Shown in pieces: positions 25,076 to 33,068 of a stretch of 64,000 nt of DNA (positions are counted from its first letter, which is position 1; each line of letters opens with the position of its first letter). Made by a program: the position numbers and the translations under genes. Source of the stretch: Nocardia sp. NBC_00565 (GTDB lineage: Bacteria; Actinomycetota; Actinomycetes; Mycobacteriales; Mycobacteriaceae). Below the pieces are notes generated by a model. The model saw only the letters and a program-made list of their open reading frames with translations. It did not search any database and was not told where the DNA came from. Where the stretch lies: contig NZ_CP107785.1 of the NCBI RefSeq assembly GCF_036345915.1, positions 7,998,001 to 8,062,000 of the forward strand, given 5' to 3'.

Positions 25076-25570
25076 GTGGGTGACAATGTGGGCGACGTCG
25101 AAATTCGGTTGTTGACAGCTGCGGACTGGCAGGCGTTCCGCGACATTCGACTGCGGGCGTTGGCGGATGCGCCGGCGGCCTTCGGGTCGACACTCGAGTC
25201 GGCGCAGGCCAGGACGGAACGGGATTGGCGGGAACTGCTGGCGGGGCGGGCGCAGTTTCTGGCGAGTGTCGATGGGGTCGACGTGGGGACCGCCGCCGGG
25301 TTGGATGATCCCGAACGGGCTGGAGCGCATCTGATTTCGATGTGGGTCGCCGGGCCGGCCCGTGGTACCGGGGTGTCGGACCTGCTGCTGCGTGCGGTGA
25401 TCGATTGGGCTGTCGGCGTGGGACATCAAAAGGTCTGGCTCGAGGTTGCGATGGGCAATGTCGCGGCGGAGCAGTTATATTTGCGTCAGGGGTTCGTACG
25501 AACCGGGGTTGAGGGGCTGGTCGCGCCCGGCGATCCGCGGCCGGAATTCGAGATGTTGTTGGAGCTGTGA
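25076..25570 (+). CDS. GNAT-family N-acetyltransferase
   Basis: A 164-residue acetyltransferase from GTG 25076. The acetyl-CoA loop is VAGPARGTGVSDLLL (about 95-109), and the C-terminal AEQLYLRQGFVRTG is the usual last strand/helix. It acetylates an unknown amine. The next gene starts one base after its stop, so they are probably co-transcribed. Confidence 0.82.
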   Translation: MGDNVGDVEIRLLTAADWQAFRDIRLRALADAPAAFGSTLESAQARTERDWRELLAGRAQFLASVDGVDVGTAAGLDDPERAGAHLISMWVAGPARGTGVSDLLLRAVIDWAVGVGHQKVWLEVAMGNVAAEQLYLRQGFVRTGVEGLVAPGDPRPEFEMLLEL

Positions 25571-25571
25571 G

Positions 25572-26279
25572 ATGCGGTTCGCGCGCGCGGTTTCCACGAT
25601 CACCGCTGCGATACGTCCGATGACCCGCCGGAAAACCGGTGCGGCACTGCTCATTCTGGCGAGCTCGTACTACCTCGTCGAGTCGATCGTGGCCGCCCGC
25701 TGGCCTGCGCCACCCGGCTACAGCTGGTCCCGCAACATGATCAGCGACCTCGGTGTGCCCGAATGCCTTGGCGACGCTCCGAGCGGGAGGTTCATCTGCT
25801 CGCCGTGGCATGCGCTGATGTCCGCCGAATTCGTGCTGCTCGGCATCTGGGTGCTGGCCGCCGCCATCCTGCTGAAACCGCTACTCCCGAAAACTCCACT
25901 GGCCGAGGCGATTACCTATCTGGCGCTGATCAACTGCCTCGGTAACGTCCTGGTCGGGGTCTTTCCCGGCAGTGCGAGCGAGGCTCCCGACGGCAGTCAT
26001 CTTCGTGTGGTACTGCATCCGACCGGGGCGTATCTGGAACTGTTCGCCGGTATCGCGATCATGGCGATCATCGCCCGGTTGTATCGGGCGCACCGGGGTT
26101 ACACAGCGTTCACGCTCGCAATGCTCGGCGCGAGCTTCGTCGGCATGATCGCCTCGGTGACCAGCTCACCTCTCGGCGCCGGTGCGGCCGAGCGTCTCGC
26201 CATCGATCCGTTCGTCTGGTGGCGAATCGTCACCGGTGTCGTCGTTCTCGCCGCGGCGGGGCGTCCGGCCACCCGCTGA
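25572..26279 (+). CDS. DUF998 family membrane protein
   Basis: A 235-residue protein with about six hydrophobic helices. The start ATG at 25572 has GGAG seven bases upstream inside the end of the GNAT gene. Family features are SRNMISDLGVPEC near residue 55 and VGVFPGS followed by a HLRVVLHPTGAYLEL helix near 135. The function of DUF998 is not established; members are polytopic membrane proteins. It follows the GNAT gene by one base, which suggests an operon. Confidence 0.78.
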   Translation: MRFARAVSTITAAIRPMTRRKTGAALLILASSYYLVESIVAARWPAPPGYSWSRNMISDLGVPECLGDAPSGRFICSPWHALMSAEFVLLGIWVLAAAILLKPLLPKTPLAEAITYLALINCLGNVLVGVFPGSASEAPDGSHLRVVLHPTGAYLELFAGIAIMAIIARLYRAHRGYTAFTLAMLGASFVGMIASVTSSPLGAGAAERLAIDPFVWWRIVTGVVVLAAAGRPATR

Positions 26280-26304
26280 CCCATGCGCCTCTAGAGTCGA
26301 CCTG

Positions 26305-27144
26305 GTGATCGAGGCAACCAAGATCTCCACCGATAGCGGCACCTTCGATGTCCTCACCAGCGGCGAGCCCGGTGGTCGCGAGGTCATGCTGCTGCACGGC
26401 TTCCCGGAATCCGCTATCGAGTGGGAATTCCAGCTGACCGCACTCGGCGGCGGTGGCTGCTATGCCGTCGCCCCCGATCAGCGCGGTTATTCACCAGGTG
26501 CCCGCCCGGAGCAGGTCGCCGACTATCGCGTCGAGGAGTTGGTCAGCGATGTCGCCGCGATCGCCGACCAACTCGACTGGCAGCGCTTCGACCTCATCGG
26601 CCACGATTGGGGCGCCTACGTCGCTTGGGCCGCCGCGGCCACCATGCCCGAACGCATCCGCAGCCTGACCGCCGTCTCGCTGCCGCATCCCGCCGCATTC
26701 CTCCGGGCCATGACCGAGGACGAGGACCAGGCACAGCGATCCCAGTACTTCAACCTGCTCCGCCGCCCCCGGGTCGCCGAGCGAGTGCTGCTGGCCGACA
26801 ACGCATCCGGGCTCCGCCAGATCTTCGACTGGAAGATTCCGGAGGACCGCATCGACGACTACATCTACCGCCTCACCCAACCCGAGGCCCTCACCGCCGC
26901 CCTGAATTGGTACCGCGCAATGCATCTCGCCGAACCAACCGGCCCGATCCAGGTCCCCACCCTCTACGTCTGGAGCACCGAGGACACCACCGTAGGCTCC
27001 ACCGCCGCCCTCGCCACCGCGGCCCACGTCACCGCCCCCTACCGCTTCGAAATGCTCGAAGACATCTCCCACTGGATCCCCGAGCAGGCCCCCGAAGCCC
27101 TGACCCGCCTCATCATGGAACACCTCCTCACCCACCGCACCTAG
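26305..27144 (+). CDS. Alpha/beta hydrolase, epoxide-hydrolase like
   Basis: A 279-residue protein starting at GTG 26305, which gives the normal family N-terminus VIEATKISTDSGTFDVL; the upstream open frame is not matched. HGFPES supplies the oxyanion hole, the Asp nucleophile is in GHDWGAYVAW, an acidic residue lies in WSTEDTTVG, and the catalytic His is in DISHWIPEQ. The Asp (not Ser) nucleophile indicates epoxide hydrolase or haloalkane dehalogenase chemistry. Its end overlaps the end of the convergent TetR gene by four bases, so there is no terminator between. Confidence 0.85.
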   Translation: MIEATKISTDSGTFDVLTSGEPGGREVMLLHGFPESAIEWEFQLTALGGGGCYAVAPDQRGYSPGARPEQVADYRVEELVSDVAAIADQLDWQRFDLIGHDWGAYVAWAAAATMPERIRSLTAVSLPHPAAFLRAMTEDEDQAQRSQYFNLLRRPRVAERVLLADNASGLRQIFDWKIPEDRIDDYIYRLTQPEALTAALNWYRAMHLAEPTGPIQVPTLYVWSTEDTTVGSTAALATAAHVTAPYRFEMLEDISHWIPEQAPEALTRLIMEHLLTHRT

Positions 27145-27791
27145 GTCGTTGTCGGATGCTGGTCTCGCGACTCGGTCCAGTCGGGGGTGAGCAGGACCAT
27201 GCGTAGGGCGTTCTCGACTTGTCGTGGTAGTGACATGTCCTCGGGGCGGTCGTTGGTGATCCAGTTCCGGAAGACGTACTCGCTGGCGGCGAGGGTGATG
27301 GTGACGAGCAGGCCGGGGCGAGGGTCTGCCGCGGGGTTGTGGTTGGTCCCCATGCGGTGAGCGACAAGTTCGATCAGCGTGGCTTGATCGTCTTGGCTGA
27401 CGAGGGTAACTCGGCTGATCAGCTGCGGCGCCGTCCGGATGGCCGCGCGCCACAGGTCGATCTCGGCGCTCTGCGCGGCGGTCATGGCGGCCACCGTGGC
27501 CGCTATCAGGGCTTCATTGACGTTCTCGGTGGAGGGCCGGGCATCGAGGGCCGCCACGATCGCGGAGATGCCCTCCAGCAGGGGGTCGATCAGCAGGATG
27601 TCCTTGCTGGCGACGATGCGGAAGAAGGTGCTCTTCGAGATCCCGGCCGCGGCGGCGATGTCATCGACGGTGACGGCGTCGAATCCGCGTTCGGCGAACA
27701 GTCGCAGCGCCGCGCCGCGTACCTCGTTGACCAATTGCGCGCGCTGGCGTGCGCGCAATGGCTGTGGCGAGTTCAATTCCGGCCCTCCCAC
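27141..27791 (-). CDS. TetR-family transcriptional regulator
   Basis: About 216 residues from GTG 27791; the frame is open upstream but would overlap the preceding gene. The DNA-binding domain has EVRGAALRLFAERGFDAVTV followed by DDIAAAAGISKSTFFRI. The C-terminal domain is typical of the MftR-like group. It lies eight bases behind the reductase gene on the same strand, so the pair is co-transcribed and the regulator probably controls that reductase or the truncated P450 locus beside it. Confidence 0.82.
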   Translation of the reverse strand: MGGPELNSPQPLRARQRAQLVNEVRGAALRLFAERGFDAVTVDDIAAAAGISKSTFFRIVASKDILLIDPLLEGISAIVAALDARPSTENVNEALIAATVAAMTAAQSAEIDLWRAAIRTAPQLISRVTLVSQDDQATLIELVAHRMGTNHNPAADPRPGLLVTITLAASEYVFRNWITNDRPEDMSLPRQVENALRMVLLTPDWTESRDQHPTTT

Positions 27792-27799
27792 GAGTCGGT

Positions 27800-28867
27800 T
27801 CAGTGTCGTTTCAGAAACTTCGGGTGTGCGCGACCGGCGACCATCGGCAGGTCGACGGCGGTTTGGATGCCGGCCGGTGCGGCACACACGTAGGGTATCG
27901 AGTTGACCAGATGGGCGGCCGTGGCGACAATTCCGTCGTTGCGGGCCAGTCCGGCTTCGATCGAGTCGGCGTGCCAGCCGTGGATCACCACGTAACTGTC
28001 GGGGTCGCCTTTGACCTCCATTTCGAAGCGTTGTCCTGCGGCGCCGAAGCTCCAGGGCGGGTCGAGGTTGTCTTCGCCCATCAGCCAGTTCACGCCGATA
28101 CGGACGACGACGTCGCCGCCGACCGATGCCTCCCAGTGGAAGCGCTGCGCGGCGACCAGGCCGGGTGCGATCTGTCCAATGGGGGAATCGATGGGCGCCG
28201 TGGCGACTGCGTAGCCGTGGCTGCCGCGGATCTCGGCGTCATCTTTGTTGATGCCGAGGGTTTCCAGGATCATATGGACCGACTGGCGGAAGCCGTCGTC
28301 GAGCAGCGACAGCATGGGCCCGTTGACTGCTTCTTCGGGTGTTGCGCCGAACAGCATGATGTGGCGGATCACATCCGGGGCGCTGTAGCTGCGGATATCG
28401 GAGAATTCCTCGCCGCGAACGAACGTCACCGCCGAGGACATCGCCGTCATCATCAACGGGAAGATCTCGGTGACTCCGCCGGGATCGATGCCTGTTCCGT
28501 GCAGGGTGACCTGTGCTTCGGCGCAGGCCGCCCGCAGCGACTGAGCGTCGTCGTCGTCGGGATAGAACCAGCCGACCGGGGTGATGACGTTCTTGCCCGA
28601 ACGCAGCAACGCCTCCACTTCGTTCGGAACCGGCAGCAGCGGCGCGTAGACCACGGCATCGGCGTCGGTGGCCAGGATGTCCTCGACACTCGAGGTGGCG
28701 CGTACCCCGATCGGGGCCGTGCCGATGAGGTCGCCGACATCGCGACCGTTCTTATCTTGCGAGTGCACCCAGCACCCGACCAACTCCAGATCAGGGTGAC
28801 GTTGGATGCATTCGATCGCAGCACGACCGACCGAACCGGTCGCCCACTGAATGACTTTCCACGGCAT
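27800..28867 (-). CDS. DapB-like NAD(P)H-dependent oxidoreductase
   Basis: A 355-residue protein whose N-terminus VIQWATGSVGRAAIE is a dihydrodipicolinate-reductase-type Rossmann motif, followed by ELVGCWVHSQDKNGRDVG. This long class of DapB-fold proteins is common in Nocardia, Rhodococcus and Mycobacterium, often beside P450 and steroid or lipid catabolic genes, and is annotated as dihydrodipicolinate reductase-like or diaminopimelate-dehydrogenase-like. It is not the lysine-pathway enzyme. Divergent from it lies a broken P450 gene, so the locus was probably a P450/reductase/TetR unit. Confidence 0.78.
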   Translation of the reverse strand: MPWKVIQWATGSVGRAAIECIQRHPDLELVGCWVHSQDKNGRDVGDLIGTAPIGVRATSSVEDILATDADAVVYAPLLPVPNEVEALLRSGKNVITPVGWFYPDDDDAQSLRAACAEAQVTLHGTGIDPGGVTEIFPLMMTAMSSAVTFVRGEEFSDIRSYSAPDVIRHIMLFGATPEEAVNGPMLSLLDDGFRQSVHMILETLGINKDDAEIRGSHGYAVATAPIDSPIGQIAPGLVAAQRFHWEASVGGDVVVRIGVNWLMGEDNLDPPWSFGAAGQRFEMEVKGDPDSYVVIHGWHADSIEAGLARNDGIVATAAHLVNSIPYVCAAPAGIQTAVDLPMVAGRAHPKFLKRH

Positions 28868-29045
28868 CGGGGAACCTCCCAGGTAAATAGCACTCGGACC
28901 TATTATGAGATTGTGTTCCTACTTGGCACCGAGTGTCAACCGTTGGTACGGTCACGTTTGTGGCGCGAGTCACCGACTCGAATCACCGGCCGGATAGCTG
29001 TTGCAACCAAGCGTGATTCACGCCGCGACAAGGAGGATGACTGTC

Positions 29046-29218
29046 GTGTCGACACCAACATTGCCCCCCGGATTCGACTTCACGATCCAGCGATTTGGGG
29101 TCAGCGGGTCCCTCATCAAGAATTCGCGCGGTTGCGTCGCACCGCGCCGGTCTGGTGGAACGCGCAACCCGACAGCGCCAACATCCACGGCGACGGCGGC
29201 TACTCGAAACACGCCCTA
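29046..29218 (+). pseudogene. Cytochrome P450 N-terminal fragment, frameshifted (CYP125-like)
   Basis: From GTG 29046, nine bases after AAGGAGG, one frame reads STPTLPPGFDFT. Similarity then jumps to another frame at about 29083, reading DPAIWGQRVPHQEFARLRR and TAPVWWNAQPDSANIHGDGGY. Joined, these match the N-terminus of CYP125-type P450s (PPGFDFTDP... LRRTAP-WWN-QP). A single missing base explains the shift. The similarity stops at about 29215, next to the end of the CHAT gene, and no haem-binding region exists nearby. The gene is dead and truncated. Confidence 0.7.
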
Positions 29219-29231
29219 GCCGCATACGCGC

Positions 29232-30500
29232 TCAAGCGCGGACGGTGGCGAAGGCGGACCAGAGGATGGGGGAGTGGGGGATGGTGCGTTCGGTGCGCCA
29301 GGCGGTGAGGCGCTTTCGTTGCCATTCGGCGAGAGTTGCTACGGGGTCGGGTTGTTCGTGGGCGGTGTCGATGGAGCAGATGGCGTCTTGGAGGGGGTGG
29401 GCGTCGGGGGCGGCGCCGGCCAGGCGTTGGAAGGCGAGGTCGGTGGGGAGGGGCCATCTGCTGGCGGTGACCAGTTCGGCGCCGTTGTTGATCATGGCGG
29501 CGACCAGGCCGAGCGCCTCACTGAAGCGCAGGTCGCCGCCGCTTTCGCAGGCGATCAGGGCGACTCGGCTCGGGATGGGCCAGAGGTGCGCTCCCGCAGC
29601 GGGTTCGGGGTCGAGGGTGTGCGTGCCGAGGAGTAGGTCCTTGGCGGAGAGTGGGCGGTGGACGCGGGTCGGGGTCGCGAAGCCGATGGTGTCGGCGGCG
29701 CAGGCCAGATGTAGTTGGGCGTCTTCGCTTTGGCCGGATTCCGGTGCGGCGGCGGTCACGTGGCCGACGTAGGTCAGGCGGCTCGCGCCTTGTCGCAGTG
29801 CCGCGCTCAACCAGGTGCGATCGATATCCGTGCGGCGGAAGGCCGCGGTCGGATCGGCCACCGCAGGCAATAGTCGTTGTTGCGCAGAGTATTCGGCGAC
29901 GCGTCGGGCCAGTGGGGTGTCGGATTCCATGCGGCCGAGCACCGATCCCAGCGCGGAGTCGGCGCGGAAACCGGGGACACGCGGGTCGAGCACGGCCACC
30001 ACCGGCAGCTCACGGGTCTCGTTCCAGGAGTTGGCTTTTCGGCCCGGAGCGTGCACGATGCTCGCCGGGGCTAGCAGACTCACATCCGCGATATCGACCA
30101 GGCGCAGGTCGGGGCTCGGCGCGATGATCTCCCACGGGACCTGGGCTACCCGCGGTGACGGCTGCAACCGAATGTGCGGGCGCACGCCGCGCACATGCAG
30201 GTCGTACAGTTGTTCGGCCAAGCCATAGGGCAGCAGTGCGCGCGAAAGGGCCTGTGCGACACGATATTCAGTGTCGTAGGCGGCGAACGCCCCGGTCGTC
30301 AGGGCGCGTTCGAGTGCGTCCGGATCCGCCGGGTTCGGCAATGCGTCGACCAACAGTCGCAGTGCCTCGACTATCTCCGCCTCGGGCAACATGCTCGCCC
30401 CTCGGCTGTAGTCGTTCCCGGACCAGCGCCAGGACATGTACAGATCGCCCGCATCGGCCATGCGCACGATGACCGTCGGCTGTTCCCCTGCGTTCGTCAT
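29232..30500 (-). CDS. CHAT-domain (caspase-like) protease
   Basis: A 422-residue protein with a CHAT domain spanning about residues 100-422. Family marks are the VAQVPWEII strand (118-126), the catalytic His247 in LTYVGHVTA, catalytic Cys318 in LIACESGG, and the C-terminal SPILWSAFATV. CHAT proteases belong to the caspase-hemoglobinase clan and are often effectors that cut a partner after a trigger. It has no TPR region of its own; the TPR protein is encoded just upstream and overlaps it by four bases. It is the last gene of a four-gene operon. Confidence 0.85.
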   Translation of the reverse strand: MTNAGEQPTVIVRMADAGDLYMSWRWSGNDYSRGASMLPEAEIVEALRLLVDALPNPADPDALERALTTGAFAAYDTEYRVAQALSRALLPYGLAEQLYDLHVRGVRPHIRLQPSPRVAQVPWEIIAPSPDLRLVDIADVSLLAPASIVHAPGRKANSWNETRELPVVAVLDPRVPGFRADSALGSVLGRMESDTPLARRVAEYSAQQRLLPAVADPTAAFRRTDIDRTWLSAALRQGASRLTYVGHVTAAAPESGQSEDAQLHLACAADTIGFATPTRVHRPLSAKDLLLGTHTLDPEPAAGAHLWPIPSRVALIACESGGDLRFSEALGLVAAMINNGAELVTASRWPLPTDLAFQRLAGAAPDAHPLQDAICSIDTAHEQPDPVATLAEWQRKRLTAWRTERTIPHSPILWSAFATVRA

Positions 30501-32053
30501 GCGGGCAACACCCGACTGTCGCGGACCGGCTGCCCGTAACGCTGTTCGGCCGCGATAATGTGCGCGCCCAGCGCGATATGCCCGTCCGGTGCGACGGCGA
30601 GCTGTGGCGGCGGCGAAACCGGCAGCCCCGCACTCGCCGCGACCGTCGCCAAGGCTGTCCCGAGTCGCGGCGCGGTGCCGCCTGGACTACCGGTGCCGAA
30701 CTGCATCGCCATCCCGAGTTGCAGGGCCGCCTGCGGCTCGTCCGAGGCCGCTGGCGGATCGAAGAGTTCGAGTGGCAGCCGTGGCGCGGGGATGGTTTCG
30801 GATTTATCGATATGCAATGCCGTTCCCGCGCACTGTGTTTCGATGAGATCGGCCAGCAGCGGACCATCGCCGGACAGGTAGGCGAACCGGAAGGCCATCC
30901 GCATTGCCGGATCCGCGATCTGGCGGTTCCACTGCTCACGCTGGTTGCCGTTCGGCAGGGTATAGCGCACGGCATCGATGGCCAGCGCCGAAGCTACCGC
31001 GAGATCCACCGCCCGCGAAAGCATTTCGGCATCGGGTCGCTCGCTCGCCTCGATCACCCCTTCCAGCAGCGCCGCATGCCAGAAGTCGATCTGCGCGCAC
31101 TGCAGCCCCAGTCCGCGTTCGGCGTACTCGGCGAACGACGCGGCGATCAGTTCCTCACCTTCATCGAATCGGCCCTCCGCGTAGGCCACCGTCGCCAGGC
31201 GCACCCGCACATCGGCGGCGTCCAATACCGCCCCGGACTCGAGGAAATATTCCAGCGCCCGGCTGTACAACTCACGACCGCGTTCGGTCGCGCCGCGACC
31301 CTCGGCCAGGAATCCCATGGTCTTGAGCCCGATGCCGGCGCGGTACCCCAGCCCGGACTGCTCGAAGTACTCCTGGCTGGACCGCAGCAGCGGCTCCGCC
31401 TCGTCGAAGCGGTCCAATCGGACGTACATGGTGCCCAGATTCTGTTCGGTCTCGGCGACCGCATTGCGGTCACCCGCCGCGTCGAAGGCCGCGAGCGCCT
31501 GCTGCGCGAAATCCAAGGCCAGCTCGCGCCGCCCGGTTTCGAAATAGATCCCGCTCAGCGTCGATAGCGGATGCCCGGCTAGATAGGGCGCGAACCGCAC
31601 TGCCGCGTCCAACGTTTCGGTGGCGAGTTCGATGGCGTAGGCCCAGTGCTGGCGATGGAAGGCGACGGCGGTCAGCGACAGCAGACAAGCCACCCGCAGG
31701 TGACTCTCGTTGTTGGTCTCGGTGAGGATGGTCCGCGCCTGCTCCAATGCCTCCTTCGCACCATCGAGATCGCCGACATGCTGTAACGCCTGGGACAGAT
31801 TGACCAGCGCGGCCGGACGTTTCTCGACCGCGTCCTCGGGCATCTCGGCCAGCGCCTCGCGGAACATCACCACCGCACCGGCGTGATCCCCGAGCTCATC
31901 GCACATGCTCGCCGCATTGACCAGTGCGCTGACCCGCAGACCGCCGGTGCTGGTGCGAGCGATGTCCTCGAACAGGCGCCGGGCCTCGGTGACATCGCCG
32001 CGGGTGTAGGCGGCCGCACCCTCGGCGAGCAGCTTGCTACCGTCATCCTGCAC
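30497..32053 (-). CDS. Tetratricopeptide-repeat protein of the CHAT operon
   Basis: About 518 residues from GTG 32053, one base after the previous stop. At least eight degenerate TPR motifs run from about residue 5 to 360, such as EGAAAYTRGDVTEARRLFED, AALVNLSQALQHVGDLDGAK and AETEQNLGTMYVRLDRFDEA. The last 150 residues are not TPR and carry proline-rich segments. TPR arrays are the usual sensor or scaffold partners of CHAT proteases. The ATGA overlap with the CHAT gene implies stoichiometric synthesis, so the two probably form a complex. Confidence 0.8.
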   Translation of the reverse strand: MQDDGSKLLAEGAAAYTRGDVTEARRLFEDIARTSTGGLRVSALVNAASMCDELGDHAGAVVMFREALAEMPEDAVEKRPAALVNLSQALQHVGDLDGAKEALEQARTILTETNNESHLRVACLLSLTAVAFHRQHWAYAIELATETLDAAVRFAPYLAGHPLSTLSGIYFETGRRELALDFAQQALAAFDAAGDRNAVAETEQNLGTMYVRLDRFDEAEPLLRSSQEYFEQSGLGYRAGIGLKTMGFLAEGRGATERGRELYSRALEYFLESGAVLDAADVRVRLATVAYAEGRFDEGEELIAASFAEYAERGLGLQCAQIDFWHAALLEGVIEASERPDAEMLSRAVDLAVASALAIDAVRYTLPNGNQREQWNRQIADPAMRMAFRFAYLSGDGPLLADLIETQCAGTALHIDKSETIPAPRLPLELFDPPAASDEPQAALQLGMAMQFGTGSPGGTAPRLGTALATVAASAGLPVSPPPQLAVAPDGHIALGAHIIAAEQRYGQPVRDSRVLPA

Positions 32054-32054
32054 G

Positions 32055-33068
32055 TCAGAAGTCCGATTCCGCTGCGGCAGTCGCGATTTCGGCCAGCAGG
32101 GGCGAGTCGAACGCGGCATCGTCGACGCCGGTGGCACGCCGCAATCGGGCCGCCGCGAGATCGCGGACCCGGTGGCGGTCGTCCGCGCTACCGGGTCCCG
32201 GTGTGCCGAGTCCGGGCACATAGACATCCACGGCCGAGGCGGCCTCCGCATCCGTGCGCACCTGGCCGCTCCAGGTATCGCCGGCCAGGTTCAGTTCGGT
32301 CTCGATGGTGCCATCGGCAATGGTGATGAGCGCGCGTGGCCGCAGGTGCGCCGGAATATCGGACGGCAACTGCGGTGCGGCAACGACATCCACCCGAACG
32401 GTCGTGGTGCCGCCCGCCCGCAGCACCTGCCAGGACACCGCCTGTTCCGAGGCATCGATCAGCCCGGGTGGGCACCGATGCCAGTCCCAGCCCCCGGTGC
32501 CGCGCGCGAGGATGAGTGCGCTCGTCGCAATGCCGGAGTCGCTTCCTGCCGCCAAGGCGTAATCGTTGGCGCGAGCTGGTATTTCGACGCTGGACAACGC
32601 ACGGTGAGCTGGCTCGTCCTGCTCGACGAGCAAATCGCATTTCGCCTGCAACGCGGCGATCTCCTGGTCCAGCAGGTGCTCATCGAGCGGCCCGATCCCA
32701 TCGATGATCGACGCCGGCCACCACCGCGCCGCCCAGTGCGCGTATCCGAGTCGCCACGCATTCGCGACGAGCTCCGGTAACTCCGGCTCAGCCGGCAGTT
32801 CGATTGATTCACCGTCGAATTCGTCAACGGCCATGGCAATCCGCTCGCCGTACACCGCCCAAATCCACTCCTGGGCAACTACGAAATCGTCGATCACCGC
32901 GGCCGGAGTCGACTGTCCGGCAAGCACACTCCATGACAGGTACCCGCCGACCACATCGAGCACCATGGCATCGATGCCGGGGGCGTCATCGACTACGGTC
33001 GGCGCACCCGCGGGCGCGATGATCCACACGCCGTCCGCGGCCCGCGTGAGGGCTACTGTTCCACTCAT
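32055..33068 (-). CDS. Unknown protein of the CHAT operon (337 residues)
   Basis: The start ATG at 33068 overlaps the upstream stop as TGATG. No family is recognised. The N-terminal half is mixed alpha/beta (ALTRAADGVWIIAPAG, WSVLAGQSTPAAVIDDF), with a conserved-looking RWWPASIIDGIGPLDE in the middle. The C-terminal 130 residues are predicted beta-rich (TTTVRVDVVAAPQLPSDIP, LITIADGTIETELNL). There is no signal peptide or membrane helix. Position between the first gene and the TPR gene suggests a component of the same complex. Confidence 0.6.
   Translation of the reverse strand: MSGTVALTRAADGVWIIAPAGAPTVVDDAPGIDAMVLDVVGGYLSWSVLAGQSTPAAVIDDFVVAQEWIWAVYGERIAMAVDEFDGESIELPAEPELPELVANAWRLGYAHWAARWWPASIIDGIGPLDEHLLDQEIAALQAKCDLLVEQDEPAHRALSSVEIPARANDYALAAGSDSGIATSALILARGTGGWDWHRCPPGLIDASEQAVSWQVLRAGGTTTVRVDVVAAPQLPSDIPAHLRPRALITIADGTIETELNLAGDTWSGQVRTDAEAASAVDVYVPGLGTPGPGSADDRHRVRDLAAARLRRATGVDDAAFDSPLLAEIATAAAESDF

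Noticed and set aside
27800..28867. Assignment of the DapB-like protein as dihydrodipicolinate reductase of lysine synthesis
   Set aside because: It is about 100 residues longer than DapB, and its neighbours are a TetR gene and a P450 fragment rather than dap genes.
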